A stretch of DNA of 64,000 nt from Prado023 sp963697345 (GTDB lineage: Bacteria; Actinomycetota; Actinomycetes; S36-B12; CAIYMF01). Within the stretch, counting starts at the first letter, position 1. The number at the start of each line of letters is the position of its first letter. This document shows, piece by piece, positions 7,581 through 16,402 of the stretch. Under the pieces are notes generated by a model that had not been told where the DNA came from, ran no database searches, and saw only the letters and a program-made list of their open reading frames with translations. Both the position numbers and the translations under genes were made by a program. The stretch covers positions 73,151 through 137,150 of the forward strand of contig CAVONS010000013.1 in NCBI GenBank assembly GCA_963697345.1, given 5' to 3'.

Positions 7581-9274
7581 ACCTCGCGGGGACCGGCGCC
7601 GACCGGCTGGTCATCCCGACCTCCGTCGCCGCCCCCGAACCGGGGTGGTTCACGTCCGCGGATGTGATCGTGATCGGCTCCGGGGTCGCCGGGCTCTCCC
7701 TGGCCCTGAACATCCGTCGCCTGGGACACCGGGTGCTGGTGGTCACCAAGTCCTATGTCGAGGAGGGTGCGACCCGGTGGGCCCAGGGCGGGATCGCCGC
7801 CGCCCTCGCCGATGGGGACTCCCCGGCCGACCACGAGCGGGACACCCTCGTTGCCGGCGCCGGGCTGTGCGATCCAGCGGCCGTGCACGAGCTGTGCACG
7901 GCAGGTCCGGCGGCTGTGCGCAACCTGATCGCGGCCGGAGCCCGGTTCGACCAGGACACCGCCGGCGGGATCGCCCTGACCCGTGAGGGCGGCCACCTGC
8001 GCGATCGGATCGCTCACGCCGGCGGGGACGCCACCGGCGCCGAGATCTTCCGCGCCCTCGTGGCCGCCATCGCCGACGATCCGGGCATCGAGCTCGTCGA
8101 GCACGCCCTGGCCCTTGACCTCCTCACGGACGCCCACGGGGGGGTCCAGGGGATCACGCTGCACGTGATCGGCGAGGGTGAGCATGACGGTGTGGGTGCA
8201 GTCCTCGCGCCGGCCGTCGTGCTGGCCACGGGGGGCCTGGGCCAGGTGTTCTCGCAGACCACCAACCCGGCCGTGGCCACCGGTGACGGCATGGCGCTGG
8301 CCCTGCGCGCGGGGGCCGCGGTCGCCGACCTGGAGTTCGTCCAGTTCCACCCGACGGTGATGTACCTCGGCCCGGACTCCCAGGGCCAGCAGCCGCTGGT
8401 CAGCGAGGCAGTCCGTGGGGAGGGAGCCTTCCTGGTCGACGACGACGGGGTGCGGTTCATGCAGGGAGTCCACCCCCTGGCTGACCTCGCTCCCCGGGAT
8501 GTCGTGGCCAAGGCCATCACACGGAGGATGCGTGAGCAGGGCAGGGAGCACATGTGGCTCGACGCCCGAGCCCTGGGCGATCGGTGGCGCACGCGGTTCC
8601 CCACCATCCTTGAGTCCTGCCTGTCGCACGGGATCGATCCGGCACACGACCTCATCCCGGTGGCCCCCGCGCAGCACTATGTGTCCGGTGGCGTGCGCAC
8701 CGACCTTGTCGGCCGCTCCAGCCTGCCGGGCCTCTACGCGGCCGGGGAGGTGGCCTGCACCGGGGTGCACGGTGCCAACCGGCTGGCGTCGAACTCCCTG
8801 CTCGAGGGTCTGGTCTTCCCCGAGAGGATCGTCTCCATCCTGGCGCAGGGCCTGCCCCGCCGGCGCGACCCCGTGACCCGTTCGGAGCATCGCGGCCTGG
8901 TCGATGACGCCGATCGACGGGGGCTGCAGGAGATCATGACCCGGGGGGTCGGAGTCCTGCGCAGCGCTCAGTCGCTGACCTCGGCGGCGGCGGGTCTGGC
9001 TGACATGGTCGTGGGGGACCTGCCGCAGGGCAGGAGCATGCATGCCTGGGAGACCACGAACCTGCATGCGATCTCCTCCGTGCTGACCGCCCACGCCCTG
9101 GCACGCCAGGAGACACGGGGATCGCACTGGCGGGAGGACTTCCCCGAGGTCGACGATGTGGCCTGGCGTGTGCGGCTCGTGGCGACGGCCGACCCCGAGG
9201 GGGTGGTGCACACCCGCCGGGAGGCGGTCCCAGCCCACGACTACGGCGCACTGAGCACCCCGGGAGGCACCTGA
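7577..9274 (+). CDS. nadB: L-aspartate oxidase
   Basis: NadB oxidises L-aspartate to iminoaspartate with FAD, the first step of de novo NAD synthesis. The 565-residue flavoprotein shows the FAD-binding GSGVAGLSLAL (about residue 35), the ATRWAQGGIAAAL loop, FVQFHPT, the catalytic-arginine region APRDVVAKAITRRM, AQHYVSGGVRTD and GLYAAGEVACTGVHGANRLASNSLLEGLVF. The length is as expected. The start overlaps the panC stop, and nadC follows with a one-base overlap. nadA (quinolinate synthase) is not in the window. Confidence 0.97.
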   Translation: MNLAGTGADRLVIPTSVAAPEPGWFTSADVIVIGSGVAGLSLALNIRRLGHRVLVVTKSYVEEGATRWAQGGIAAALADGDSPADHERDTLVAGAGLCDPAAVHELCTAGPAAVRNLIAAGARFDQDTAGGIALTREGGHLRDRIAHAGGDATGAEIFRALVAAIADDPGIELVEHALALDLLTDAHGGVQGITLHVIGEGEHDGVGAVLAPAVVLATGGLGQVFSQTTNPAVATGDGMALALRAGAAVADLEFVQFHPTVMYLGPDSQGQQPLVSEAVRGEGAFLVDDDGVRFMQGVHPLADLAPRDVVAKAITRRMREQGREHMWLDARALGDRWRTRFPTILESCLSHGIDPAHDLIPVAPAQHYVSGGVRTDLVGRSSLPGLYAAGEVACTGVHGANRLASNSLLEGLVFPERIVSILAQGLPRRRDPVTRSEHRGLVDDADRRGLQEIMTRGVGVLRSAQSLTSAAAGLADMVVGDLPQGRSMHAWETTNLHAISSVLTAHALARQETRGSHWREDFPEVDDVAWRVRLVATADPEGVVHTRREAVPAHDYGALSTPGGT

Positions 9275-10152
9275 TGGGCACCGAGCAGGCCCTGGTTGAT
9301 GCCGGGCTGGAGGTCGGCGCCGTGGACGCCCTGATCCGCGCGACCCTGGCCGAGGACCTCGGCGGCGGCGTCGACGTCACGTCCGTGGCGACTGTCCCTG
9401 AGGACCAGGTGGCCACGGTGGACCTGGCCGCTCGGGCGGCAGGGGTCCTTGCCGGCCTCCCGATTGCCGCCCGGGTGTTCGAGCTCGAGTCCGCGGGCGC
9501 CAGCACCGCCACGATGGTGCGTAGGGACGGTGACCGTGTCGGCGTCGGCGACGTCGTCCTCACCGTGACCGGCCGGACCCGATCGCTGCTCGTGGCCGAG
9601 CGCACCGCCCTGAACCTCCTGTGCCACCTGTCCGGGGTGGCCACCGCCACCGCTGCGTGGGCCGACGAGCTGGCTGGCACGGGCGCGCGGGTCCGTGACA
9701 CCCGCAAGACCACGCCGGGCCTGCGTTCCCTGGAGAAGTACGCGGTGCGCTGCGGGGGTGGGGTCAACCATCGGATGGGCCTGTGGGACGCGGCCCTGGT
9801 CAAGGACAACCATGTCGTGGCCGCCGGGGGCGTGGCCCAGGCCTTCCAGGCGGTGCGCACACGGTTCCCCGGGGTGCCCGTCGAGGTGGAGGTGGACTCC
9901 CTGGAGCAGCTCGCCGACGTGGTCGGGGCCGGGGCCGACCTGGTCCTGCTGGACAACTTCACCCCGGAGCAGACGGCCCAGGCCGTGGCGCTCGTGGATG
10001 GTCGCTGCCAGCTGGAGTCCTCTGGGGGACTGACCCTGGACGTGGCCCGTGCCTACGCGCTCACCGGCGTGGACTTCCTCGCGGTGGGTGCCCTCACCCA
10101 CTCGGCGCCCGTACTCGACCTGGGGGCCGACCTGCGGCCCGTGGAGGGATGA
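9274..10152 (+). CDS. nadC: Nicotinate-nucleotide pyrophosphorylase (quinolinate phosphoribosyltransferase)
   Basis: NadC converts quinolinate and PRPP to nicotinate mononucleotide, CO2 and pyrophosphate. The 292-residue product has the family signatures LLVAERTALNLLCHLSGVAT, RDTRKTTPGLRSLEKYAV, CGGGVNHRMGLWDAALVKDNH, VEVEVDSLEQL and LLDNF. The ATG shares one base with the nadB stop, so translation is probably coupled. It sits between nadB and coaX in a cofactor operon. Confidence 0.97.
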   Translation: MGTEQALVDAGLEVGAVDALIRATLAEDLGGGVDVTSVATVPEDQVATVDLAARAAGVLAGLPIAARVFELESAGASTATMVRRDGDRVGVGDVVLTVTGRTRSLLVAERTALNLLCHLSGVATATAAWADELAGTGARVRDTRKTTPGLRSLEKYAVRCGGGVNHRMGLWDAALVKDNHVVAAGGVAQAFQAVRTRFPGVPVEVEVDSLEQLADVVGAGADLVLLDNFTPEQTAQAVALVDGRCQLESSGGLTLDVARAYALTGVDFLAVGALTHSAPVLDLGADLRPVEG

Positions 10153-10155
10153 CCC

Positions 10156-10941
10156 ATGCTCCTGGCAGTGGACGTCGGCAACACGAACACAGTCCTCGGG
10201 CTCTTCGAGGGCCACGAGCTGGCGCACTCCTGGCGGATCAAGACCGATCCCCGTGGGACGGCCGACGAGATGGCACTGGTCTTCCGTGGGTTGCTCACCG
10301 AGGTTCCCCAGGTCACCGGGATCGCGCTGTGCTCGACGGTTCCCTCGGTCCTGCGGGAGATGCGCTCGATGTTCGGCCGCTACTGGGACCACGTCCCCAC
10401 CGTGATCGTCGAGCCGGGCACGAAGACCGGCGTCCCGCTGCTGACCGACAATCCCAAGGAGGTGGGTGCCGACCGGATCGTGAACACGCTGGCCGTCCAT
10501 CACCTGTTCGGGGGGCCGGCCATCGTCGTCGACTTCGGAACCTCGACGAACCTGGACGTGGTCAGTGAGCGCGGGGAGTTCCTCGGTGGCGCCCTGGCCC
10601 CGGGTATCGAGATCTCGCTGGACGCCTTGGCCGCCCGCGCCGCGGCGCTGCGCAAGGTCGAGCTGGTCCGTCCCAGGTCGGTCATCGGCAAGAACACTGT
10701 GGAGGCGCTGCAGTCCGGGGCGCTCTACGGGTTCGCCGGTCAGGTCGATGGCCTGGTCGACCGGATCGTCGCCGAGTTGGGCGGCAAGGTCGCCGCGGTC
10801 GTGGCCACCGGCGGGCTGGCCCCCATCGTCGTTGCCGAATCCCGGACGATCACGCATCATGAGCCCGATCTGACACTGATCGGCCTGGACCTGATCTACG
10901 CCAAGAACGTGACCGAACCACGAGCCCCGCGCAACCCCTGA
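10156..10941 (+). CDS. coaX: Type III pantothenate kinase
   Basis: CoaX phosphorylates pantothenate, the committed step of CoA synthesis; type III enzymes are not feedback-inhibited by CoA. The 261-residue ASKHA-fold protein has the N-terminal phosphate loop LLAVDVGNTNTVLGLFE, GADRIVNTLA, VDFGTSTNLDVV and GGALAPGIEISLDALAARAAALRKVEL. GTGGAGGGATGACCC before the ATG contains a Shine-Dalgarno sequence. It shares an operon with panC, which makes its substrate. Confidence 0.96.
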   Translation: MLLAVDVGNTNTVLGLFEGHELAHSWRIKTDPRGTADEMALVFRGLLTEVPQVTGIALCSTVPSVLREMRSMFGRYWDHVPTVIVEPGTKTGVPLLTDNPKEVGADRIVNTLAVHHLFGGPAIVVDFGTSTNLDVVSERGEFLGGALAPGIEISLDALAARAAALRKVELVRPRSVIGKNTVEALQSGALYGFAGQVDGLVDRIVAELGGKVAAVVATGGLAPIVVAESRTITHHEPDLTLIGLDLIYAKNVTEPRAPRNP

Positions 10942-10961
10942 CCATCCACGATCGGAGTCCC

Positions 10962-12428
10962 ATGGCGAGCACGAGCAGCGGCTCTGACAACAAGGGGGCC
11001 GCGCCCGGGCAGGCACAGGCCGAGTCGACCCCCGGTGTGCAGGGGAGGGCCGCACGCAAGCAGGTCCCACGCTCCCAGCTCGGCGACTGGGTGGTCGACC
11101 AGGCCGACAGGGACCCCGTGACCATCCTGGCCGACCAGTCGGTGGGGCGCGTCGAGGATCTCGTCCCCCTCCGGTATGCCCGGATGTCAGCCTCCGCGTT
11201 CACCTTCTACCGCGGGGCTGCGGCACTGATGGCCCACGATCTGGGCAAGCAGGCCAGCACGGGCCTGGTCGTGCAGCTCGCCGGAGATGCGCACCTGGCG
11301 AACTTCGGCGGCTACGCCACGGCCGAGCGGACCATGGTCTTCGACCTCAACGACTTCGACGAGACGCTGCCAGGGCCCTTCGAGTGGGACCTCAAGCGCC
11401 TTGTGGCCAGCTTCGAGGTGGCTGGGCGGCACAACCGGTACACCCCGCAGCAGCGTGCGAGCATCGTGGCGACCGTGGCCGAGGAGTACCGCAAGGGCAT
11501 GGTCGAGTTCGCTGGCAAGAGCCGGCTGGACGTCTGGTACGCCCGTGTCCAGGCCGAGGAGATCCTGGATCGCTGGGCAGGCAGGACCGACGCGGCCCAC
11601 ATCGCGACCTTCCAGAAGGTGCTGGCGAAGGGGCGGAGGAAGACCAGTGCGGGGGCGGCATCTCGCTACACGACCGCAGGCCCGGACGGTGAGCTGCGGG
11701 TGATCAGCGACCCGCCCTTCGTCGAGCCGATCGGCGAGCTGTCCGATCTGCCCGAGGCGGAGGTCCGCGCGTTCATCGAGGGTGTGCTCGACGAGTACCG
11801 GAAGTCCCTTCCCGATTACCTCAACGTGCTTCTCGACGGCTACCGGGTCGTGGACGCCGGGCGCAAGGTCGTGGGCGTCGGGTCGGTGGGTACCCGCTGC
11901 TGGATCGTCCTGCTGGTCGGCAAGGACGACCCCCGTGATGACCTGGTCCTGCAGTGCAAGGAGGCCAGCGACTCGGTCCTGGAGGTGGTGGCGCCAGCCA
12001 GTGCCTACGCCAACCATGGCCAGCGGGTCGTGGAGGGCCAGCGCCTGATGCAGGCCTCCAGCGACATGCTCCTGGGCTGGACCAGGGTCCAGAGCCTCGA
12101 CGGGATCCACCGCGACTACTACATCCGTCAGATGTGGGACTGGAAGACCTCCCCGGACCTGGACTCCATGGACCACATGGCCATGGGTGTCTATGCACGG
12201 GTGTGCGGGTGGACGTTGGCCCGGGCGCATGCCCGCAGCGGCAACCGGCACGAGATAGCGGCCTACCTGGGGTCCGGGTCCGTGTTCACCACGGCCATGC
12301 AGAGGTTCGCCAGTTCCTACGCCGACCAGAACGAGCGGGACTACGAGGTGTTCATGCAGGCGATCGATGCGGGGCGGATCCCGCGGGCCGACATCAGGGA
12401 CCCGAAGACCAGGAGCGTGACGGGCTGA
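10962..12428 (+). CDS. DUF2252 domain-containing protein
   Basis: The 488-residue protein is a DUF2252 member, an uncharacterised bacterial family related by fold to aminoglycoside-phosphotransferase-like kinases. Visible kinase-like features are LAGDAHLANFGGYATAERTMVFDLNDFDETLPGPFEWDLKRL (GDxHxxNF and the following acidic motif) at about residues 105-150 and VGTRCWIVLLVG further on. ATG follows CGGAG at 5 nt spacing. It lies 20 bp after coaX and may be co-transcribed with it. The substrate is unknown. Confidence 0.88.
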   Translation: MASTSSGSDNKGAAPGQAQAESTPGVQGRAARKQVPRSQLGDWVVDQADRDPVTILADQSVGRVEDLVPLRYARMSASAFTFYRGAAALMAHDLGKQASTGLVVQLAGDAHLANFGGYATAERTMVFDLNDFDETLPGPFEWDLKRLVASFEVAGRHNRYTPQQRASIVATVAEEYRKGMVEFAGKSRLDVWYARVQAEEILDRWAGRTDAAHIATFQKVLAKGRRKTSAGAASRYTTAGPDGELRVISDPPFVEPIGELSDLPEAEVRAFIEGVLDEYRKSLPDYLNVLLDGYRVVDAGRKVVGVGSVGTRCWIVLLVGKDDPRDDLVLQCKEASDSVLEVVAPASAYANHGQRVVEGQRLMQASSDMLLGWTRVQSLDGIHRDYYIRQMWDWKTSPDLDSMDHMAMGVYARVCGWTLARAHARSGNRHEIAAYLGSGSVFTTAMQRFASSYADQNERDYEVFMQAIDAGRIPRADIRDPKTRSVTG

Positions 12429-12495
12429 CTCGACTGCCTCGTTCGGGTGGTCGGACCATGTCGTGTCACGCGCGGCCGGGCGGCATCGCGCGCCC

Positions 12496-12501
12496 TATGG
12501 T
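12496..12501 (+). promoter_or_regulatory. -10 hexamer TATGGT, leaderless start of SulP gene
   Basis: TATGGT ends 6 nt before the ATG at 12508 and supports that start over an in-frame upstream GTG. Confidence 0.5.
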
Positions 12502-12507
12502 TCGCCC

Positions 12508-14190
12508 ATGGGACTCACTCCGGTGGCGCTGCGCGGGTACGACAAGTCGTGGTTGTCCGGGGATGTGATTGCCGGTGTCACGTTGGCCGCCGTCGCCATC
12601 CCGGAGGTGATGGGGTACACCTCCATCGCCCAGGTCCCGATCCAGGCCGGGCTCTACACCGTGATCCTTCCCACGTTGGTCTTCGCCCTGCTGGGGTCCT
12701 CCAAGCTGCTGGTCGTCGGCGCGGACTCGGCCACGGCGGCGGTGCTGGCTGCGGGGCTGGCGGGTCTCGGGATCGCCGGCCTGACGCCCTACTCCGACCA
12801 GTGGCTGGCCTGGTGCAGCCTGACGGCGCTGGTGTGCGGTGGGCTGCTCCTGCTGGCCAGGCTGCTCCGGCTGGGGTTCATCGGCGACTTCCTGAGCACC
12901 TCGGTCCTCGTGGGGTTCCTGACCGGAGTCGGCATCCAGGTGCTGTCGGGGCAGATCCCGGACATGCTCGGCGTCCCCAAGGGGACGGGCAACTGGTTCC
13001 AGCAGCAGTGGGAGATGATCCAGTCCATCCCCGATGCCAACGCGACCACTGTTGGTTTCGCGGCCCTGACCGTCGGCCTGATCGTCGGGTTCAAGAAGTT
13101 CCTGCCGCAGGTGCCGGGGGCGCTGATCGCGGTGATTGCCTGCATCGCCATCTCGACTGCGATCGACGCCTCGGCGAACGGGGTGGCGACCATCGGCTCG
13201 GTACCCGCCGGCCCGCCGCCGATCGGGCTGCCGCAGGGGGTCTCCCTCAGTGATGCGATCACCGTCCTGCCGATCGCCTTCGCCTGCTTCGTGCTCATCA
13301 TCGCGCAGAGCGCTGCGACCTCACGCAGCTTCGCGGCCAAGCATGGGGACCGCGTGGATGTGAACCGCGACATCGTGGGGCTGTCCGGGGCGAGCATCGC
13401 CGCCGGTCTCTCCGGGACGTTCGTCGTCAACGGCAGCCCGACCAAGACCCAGATCCTGGACCAGCAGCGTGGGCGCACCCAGGTGTCCAACATGACGATG
13501 TCGGTCGTCGTGCTGCTCTTCGCCGTGTTCTTCACCGGCCTGTTGACCAACATGCCGGAGGCCACCCTGGCCGGCATCGTGTTCATGATCGGGCTCAGCC
13601 TCATCGACAGCCTCGGGCTCAGGACGATCCGCCGCGAGCGCTACAGCGAGTTCGTCATCGCCTGCCTCACCGGCTTCGTGGTCTTCGCCGTGGGTGTGGA
13701 GCAGGGCATCATCCTGGCGATCGTGGCCTCGATCATCGAGATCATCCGTCGTGCGTACAGCCCGAAGGACTTCGTGATCCAGCAGGGGCCCGATGGGGCC
13801 CCGCAGTACCTGCCGGCCACGGCGGGGGCGACCAGTGCGCCCGGCCTGATCGTGTTCCGCTTCGATGCCGAGCTCTTCTACGCCAACGCGAGCCGGTTCA
13901 CCGACGACGTCAAGGCCCTCGTCGACGGGGCCCCCGAACCGGTGCGCTGGGTGCTGCTCGATGCATCCTCGCTGGACGACGTCGACTACTCGGCCGGCCT
14001 GCAGCTCAAGGAGCTGGCCGCGTTCCTCGACTCCCGACACATCACTGTCGGGCTGGTGCGCGCCGATGACTCACTGCTCGATTCGCTGCGCACCTACGAG
14101 GTCATCGGCGACTCGGTCCCCACGCACGTCTACCCACGATTGGCCGACGGGCTGTCCGCGTTCGAGGCCGACCACGGGGTCACACCCTGA
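12508..14190 (+). CDS. SulP family anion permease with STAS domain
   Basis: The 560-residue membrane protein is a SLC26/SulP transporter. The N-terminal sequence SWLSGDVIAGVTLAAVAIPEVMGYTSIAQVPIQAGLY is the family signature, followed by about ten more hydrophobic segments to residue 425 and a cytosolic STAS domain (about 450-550, IVFRFDAELFYANASRF and DASSLDDVDYSAGLQLKEL). Family members carry sulfate, bicarbonate or dicarboxylates; the substrate cannot be told from sequence. No carbonic anhydrase or sulfate-assimilation gene is adjacent. Confidence 0.9.
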   Translation: MGLTPVALRGYDKSWLSGDVIAGVTLAAVAIPEVMGYTSIAQVPIQAGLYTVILPTLVFALLGSSKLLVVGADSATAAVLAAGLAGLGIAGLTPYSDQWLAWCSLTALVCGGLLLLARLLRLGFIGDFLSTSVLVGFLTGVGIQVLSGQIPDMLGVPKGTGNWFQQQWEMIQSIPDANATTVGFAALTVGLIVGFKKFLPQVPGALIAVIACIAISTAIDASANGVATIGSVPAGPPPIGLPQGVSLSDAITVLPIAFACFVLIIAQSAATSRSFAAKHGDRVDVNRDIVGLSGASIAAGLSGTFVVNGSPTKTQILDQQRGRTQVSNMTMSVVVLLFAVFFTGLLTNMPEATLAGIVFMIGLSLIDSLGLRTIRRERYSEFVIACLTGFVVFAVGVEQGIILAIVASIIEIIRRAYSPKDFVIQQGPDGAPQYLPATAGATSAPGLIVFRFDAELFYANASRFTDDVKALVDGAPEPVRWVLLDASSLDDVDYSAGLQLKELAAFLDSRHITVGLVRADDSLLDSLRTYEVIGDSVPTHVYPRLADGLSAFEADHGVTP

Positions 14191-14205
14191 CCCGGGCCGA
14201 AGACC

Positions 14206-14880
14206 TCAGATCCGCCAGACGGCGGTAGTTGCGCCAGTTGACTCCGACGGGGCCTGACTGCCGTCCCGGCCCCGCTCGTCCCAACCCTCCGGGCCGTGCC
14301 CGGGACCGTGATGACCCATCCCTCCACGCGGACCCATCGCTCCACGGGCTCCCATCAGCAGGCCGAGCCCGCCGCCGCGGCCGGTGTCCTCGCCGGCCAG
14401 CCAGGCGTCGGCGCGCTCCTGGGCGCGGGTCAGGGTCTCCTCGGCCTGGTCGCTGGTGATCCGGCCCTCGTCAACCGCGGCATCCAATCGCTCGGCGAGC
14501 TTCGCGAGCATGGCTGCTGAGAGCTCGTCGGCTGAGTCCCCGGCGATCTCGAGCAGGCTCTCGCCGGCCATGAGCCTGTCGCGCACGGCATCCATGTCCA
14601 TGCCCTTGCCCAGGGTGTCCTCAAGGAGGGTGTCCATCTCGGCGCGGCGCTCCGTGCGGTCCTGCTCACGCTCGGCGCGGTCCGCCGCGTGCGCCTCGCC
14701 CAGCGCCTCAGCCACGTCGTCAGCCTGCTCCTGGGTGATCGTGCCCTTGGTCACCAGCCCGGACAGGACCTCGCCGAGTCGACCGGCGGGCCCGTTCCCA
14801 TCTGTGGCGGCGGCAACCCCCACACCGATGAGTCCGGCCAGGGCCACTCCGGCTACGGCCGCGGTCACAGTGCGCTTCAT
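14206..14880 (-). CDS. Secreted Glu/Asp-rich helical protein of unknown function
   Basis: The 224-residue product starts with a signal peptide (MKRTVTAAVAGVALAGLIGVGVAAATDG, cleavage likely after AAA). The mature part is charged and helical, with two repeats of a motif resembling VTKGTITQEQADDVAEAL (and DEGRITSDQAEETLTRAQ), as found in actinobacterial exported proteins of unknown role. The C-terminus is Gly/His/Met-rich (GPRGGMGHHGPGHGPEGW), a possible metal-binding tail. The start was moved to the ATG after GAGGAG, 18 codons inside the longest open frame. The gene converges with the SulP gene. Confidence 0.7.
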   Translation of the reverse strand: MKRTVTAAVAGVALAGLIGVGVAAATDGNGPAGRLGEVLSGLVTKGTITQEQADDVAEALGEAHAADRAEREQDRTERRAEMDTLLEDTLGKGMDMDAVRDRLMAGESLLEIAGDSADELSAAMLAKLAERLDAAVDEGRITSDQAEETLTRAQERADAWLAGEDTGRGGGLGLLMGARGAMGPRGGMGHHGPGHGPEGWDERGRDGSQAPSESTGATTAVWRI

Positions 14881-15003
14881 CGTGTGCCTCCTCAGCTGAA
14901 TGCCGATCAGGTCATCGGCGTCAACACCACTCAACAGCGCCGGCGCTGGGCGTGGGTGACATCGCCGTTCGGGTCACGTAAGCCGTCCTCGTTCCGACCG
15001 GTA

Positions 15004-15811
15004 TCAGCCCCCGGGCCCCGACCGAGCCTCCAGCAGCACCCGCAGCGCGGTCTGCTCCGCGGCCAGGCGGTCCAGGCGGTCGAGGATGAGCTGGACGTCG
15101 CCTGCGTCGGGACCCGCCGGGGCAGCTGTCGGTCCGGCATCTGTCGAGTCCGGCTCCTGGTCGACCGGCGTCACCTTGCGCGACACGAACCACGCGGCGA
15201 TCGTGGCGGACACCGTGCCGATCAGGCCGATGCCCACGATCATCAGCCCTGTGCCGACGATGCGCCCCGGAGTGCTCGTGGGGTAGAAGTCGCCGTACCC
15301 CACGGTGGTGGTGGTCACCACCGACCACCACAGCGCCTCGCCCAGGGTCTGGATGTTCGCGTCAGGCTGCTGGCGCTCGATGTTCCACTCGAGGACGGCC
15401 GCGCTGGCCACCACGACGGCGACGATCGTGAACAGCGACCCCGCGATGCGTTCGGTCGAGATCGAGCGCAGCGACTTGCGCAGGAGCAGGGCGACACGCA
15501 GCATCCGCAGCATGGGGAGCAGCACCATGAGCAGGTCCAGCTTGTGGGTGGTCACGAAGTGCCGCTTGCCCTCAACGAGCGTGAGCCGCACGACGTAGTC
15601 CAGGGCGAACGCTGCCCAGATCGCCAGCTGGCATCCCACGAGGACGCTGTTGAACCAGTCGGGGGGATTGATGAAGAGCCATTGGACGACGACGACGACA
15701 AGGAACACGAGGGCGAGCCGATCCAGCCACCGGGATGTGCGGGCGACCCACTGGTCGTAGCGGGTTGTGCCCGTGTCGGGCTTGGTGGTCTTCCCTGCGC
15801 GCTTCAGCCAT
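15004..15811 (-). CDS. Voltage-gated-type potassium channel; one-base frameshift just after the start
   Basis: The protein has four to six membrane segments, a filter sequence SVVTTTTVGYGDFYPTS in a P-loop, a basic segment LLPMLRMLRVALLLRKSLRS typical of a voltage-sensor S4, and a cytosolic tail ending in a coiled-coil (VQLILDRLDRLAAEQTALRVLLEA). A GTG at 15708 would give 234 residues, but the frame upstream reads well (LKRAGKTTKPDTGTTRYDQW) without a start codon. An ATG at 15811, one base out of frame, has TACACT 6 nt upstream. One extra G after that ATG restores a 268-residue protein. Confidence is high in the channel and moderate in the start. Confidence 0.85.
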
Positions 15812-15817
15812 GGTGTG

Positions 15818-15823
15818 AGTGTA
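15818..15823 (-). promoter_or_regulatory. -10 hexamer TACACT, leaderless start of K+ channel gene
   Basis: On the minus strand TACACT is followed by 6 nt and the ATG at 15811. It is the main evidence that the channel gene starts there despite the frame break. Confidence 0.5.
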
Positions 15824-15874
15824 GGAACGTCGCCGGGGTTGGCCGGTGCGCGCCAGCCGGGCGGTCGCGAGTCC

Positions 15875-15880
15875 TAGGGT
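15875..15880 (+). promoter_or_regulatory. -10 hexamer TAGGGT, leaderless start of acetyltransferase
   Basis: TAGGGT ends 6 nt before the ATG at 15887, with only TGGGGC between. Confidence 0.5.
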
Positions 15881-15886
15881 TGGGGC

Positions 15887-16384
15887 ATGCCCCTGCACAT
15901 CCGGCCCGCCCGCACCTCGGACGTGCGTCAGATCCGTGCGCTGGTCGATCTCTACTCCCAGCCGCGCATCCTGCTGAACAAGGCGACGGTGACGCTGTTC
16001 GAGGACGTCCCGGACTTCCTTGTCGCCGAGCTCGATGGCCAGTTCGTGGGCTGTGGAGCCATGCACGTCATCTGGGAGGACCTCGGGGAGCTGCGCACCC
16101 TGGCCGTCGACCCCGAGCGCACCGGCGCCGGGATCGGGGCCGCGCTGGTGCAGGCGCTGATCTCGCGCGCTGCCGATCTTGGCGTCTCGCGAGTGTTCTG
16201 CCTGACCTTCGAGACCGGGTTCTTCGCCCGGAACGGGTTCGAGGAGATCGAGGGGGCGCCGGTGACACCCGACGTGTACGCCCAGCTCCTGGAGTCCTAT
16301 GACGAGGGTGTGGCCGAGCTGCTCGACCTCGAACGCGTCAAGCCCAACACCTTGGGCAACCACCGGATGCTGCGCGTGCTCTGA
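15887..16384 (+). CDS. Amino-acid N-acetyltransferase (GNAT, ArgA-like)
   Basis: The 165-residue protein is a single GNAT domain close to the short actinobacterial N-acetylglutamate synthase (Rv2747 type), which transfers acetyl from acetyl-CoA to glutamate or glutamine for arginine synthesis. Visible features are LHIRPARTSDVRQIRALVD at the start, LAVDPERTGAGIGAALVQAL (acetyl-CoA loop), VFCLTFETGFFARNGFEEI and a C-terminal segment ending NTLGNHRML. No arg genes adjoin, so the substrate rests on similarity. It is divergent from the K+ channel gene. Confidence 0.8.
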   Translation: MPLHIRPARTSDVRQIRALVDLYSQPRILLNKATVTLFEDVPDFLVAELDGQFVGCGAMHVIWEDLGELRTLAVDPERTGAGIGAALVQALISRAADLGVSRVFCLTFETGFFARNGFEEIEGAPVTPDVYAQLLESYDEGVAELLDLERVKPNTLGNHRMLRVL

Positions 16385-16402
16385 AGCGCCATCAGCGGGA
16401 CC

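Noticed and set aside
15004..15708. GTG 15708 as the start of the K+ channel
   Set aside because: It would begin inside the first membrane helix and cut off well-behaved upstream coding sequence.
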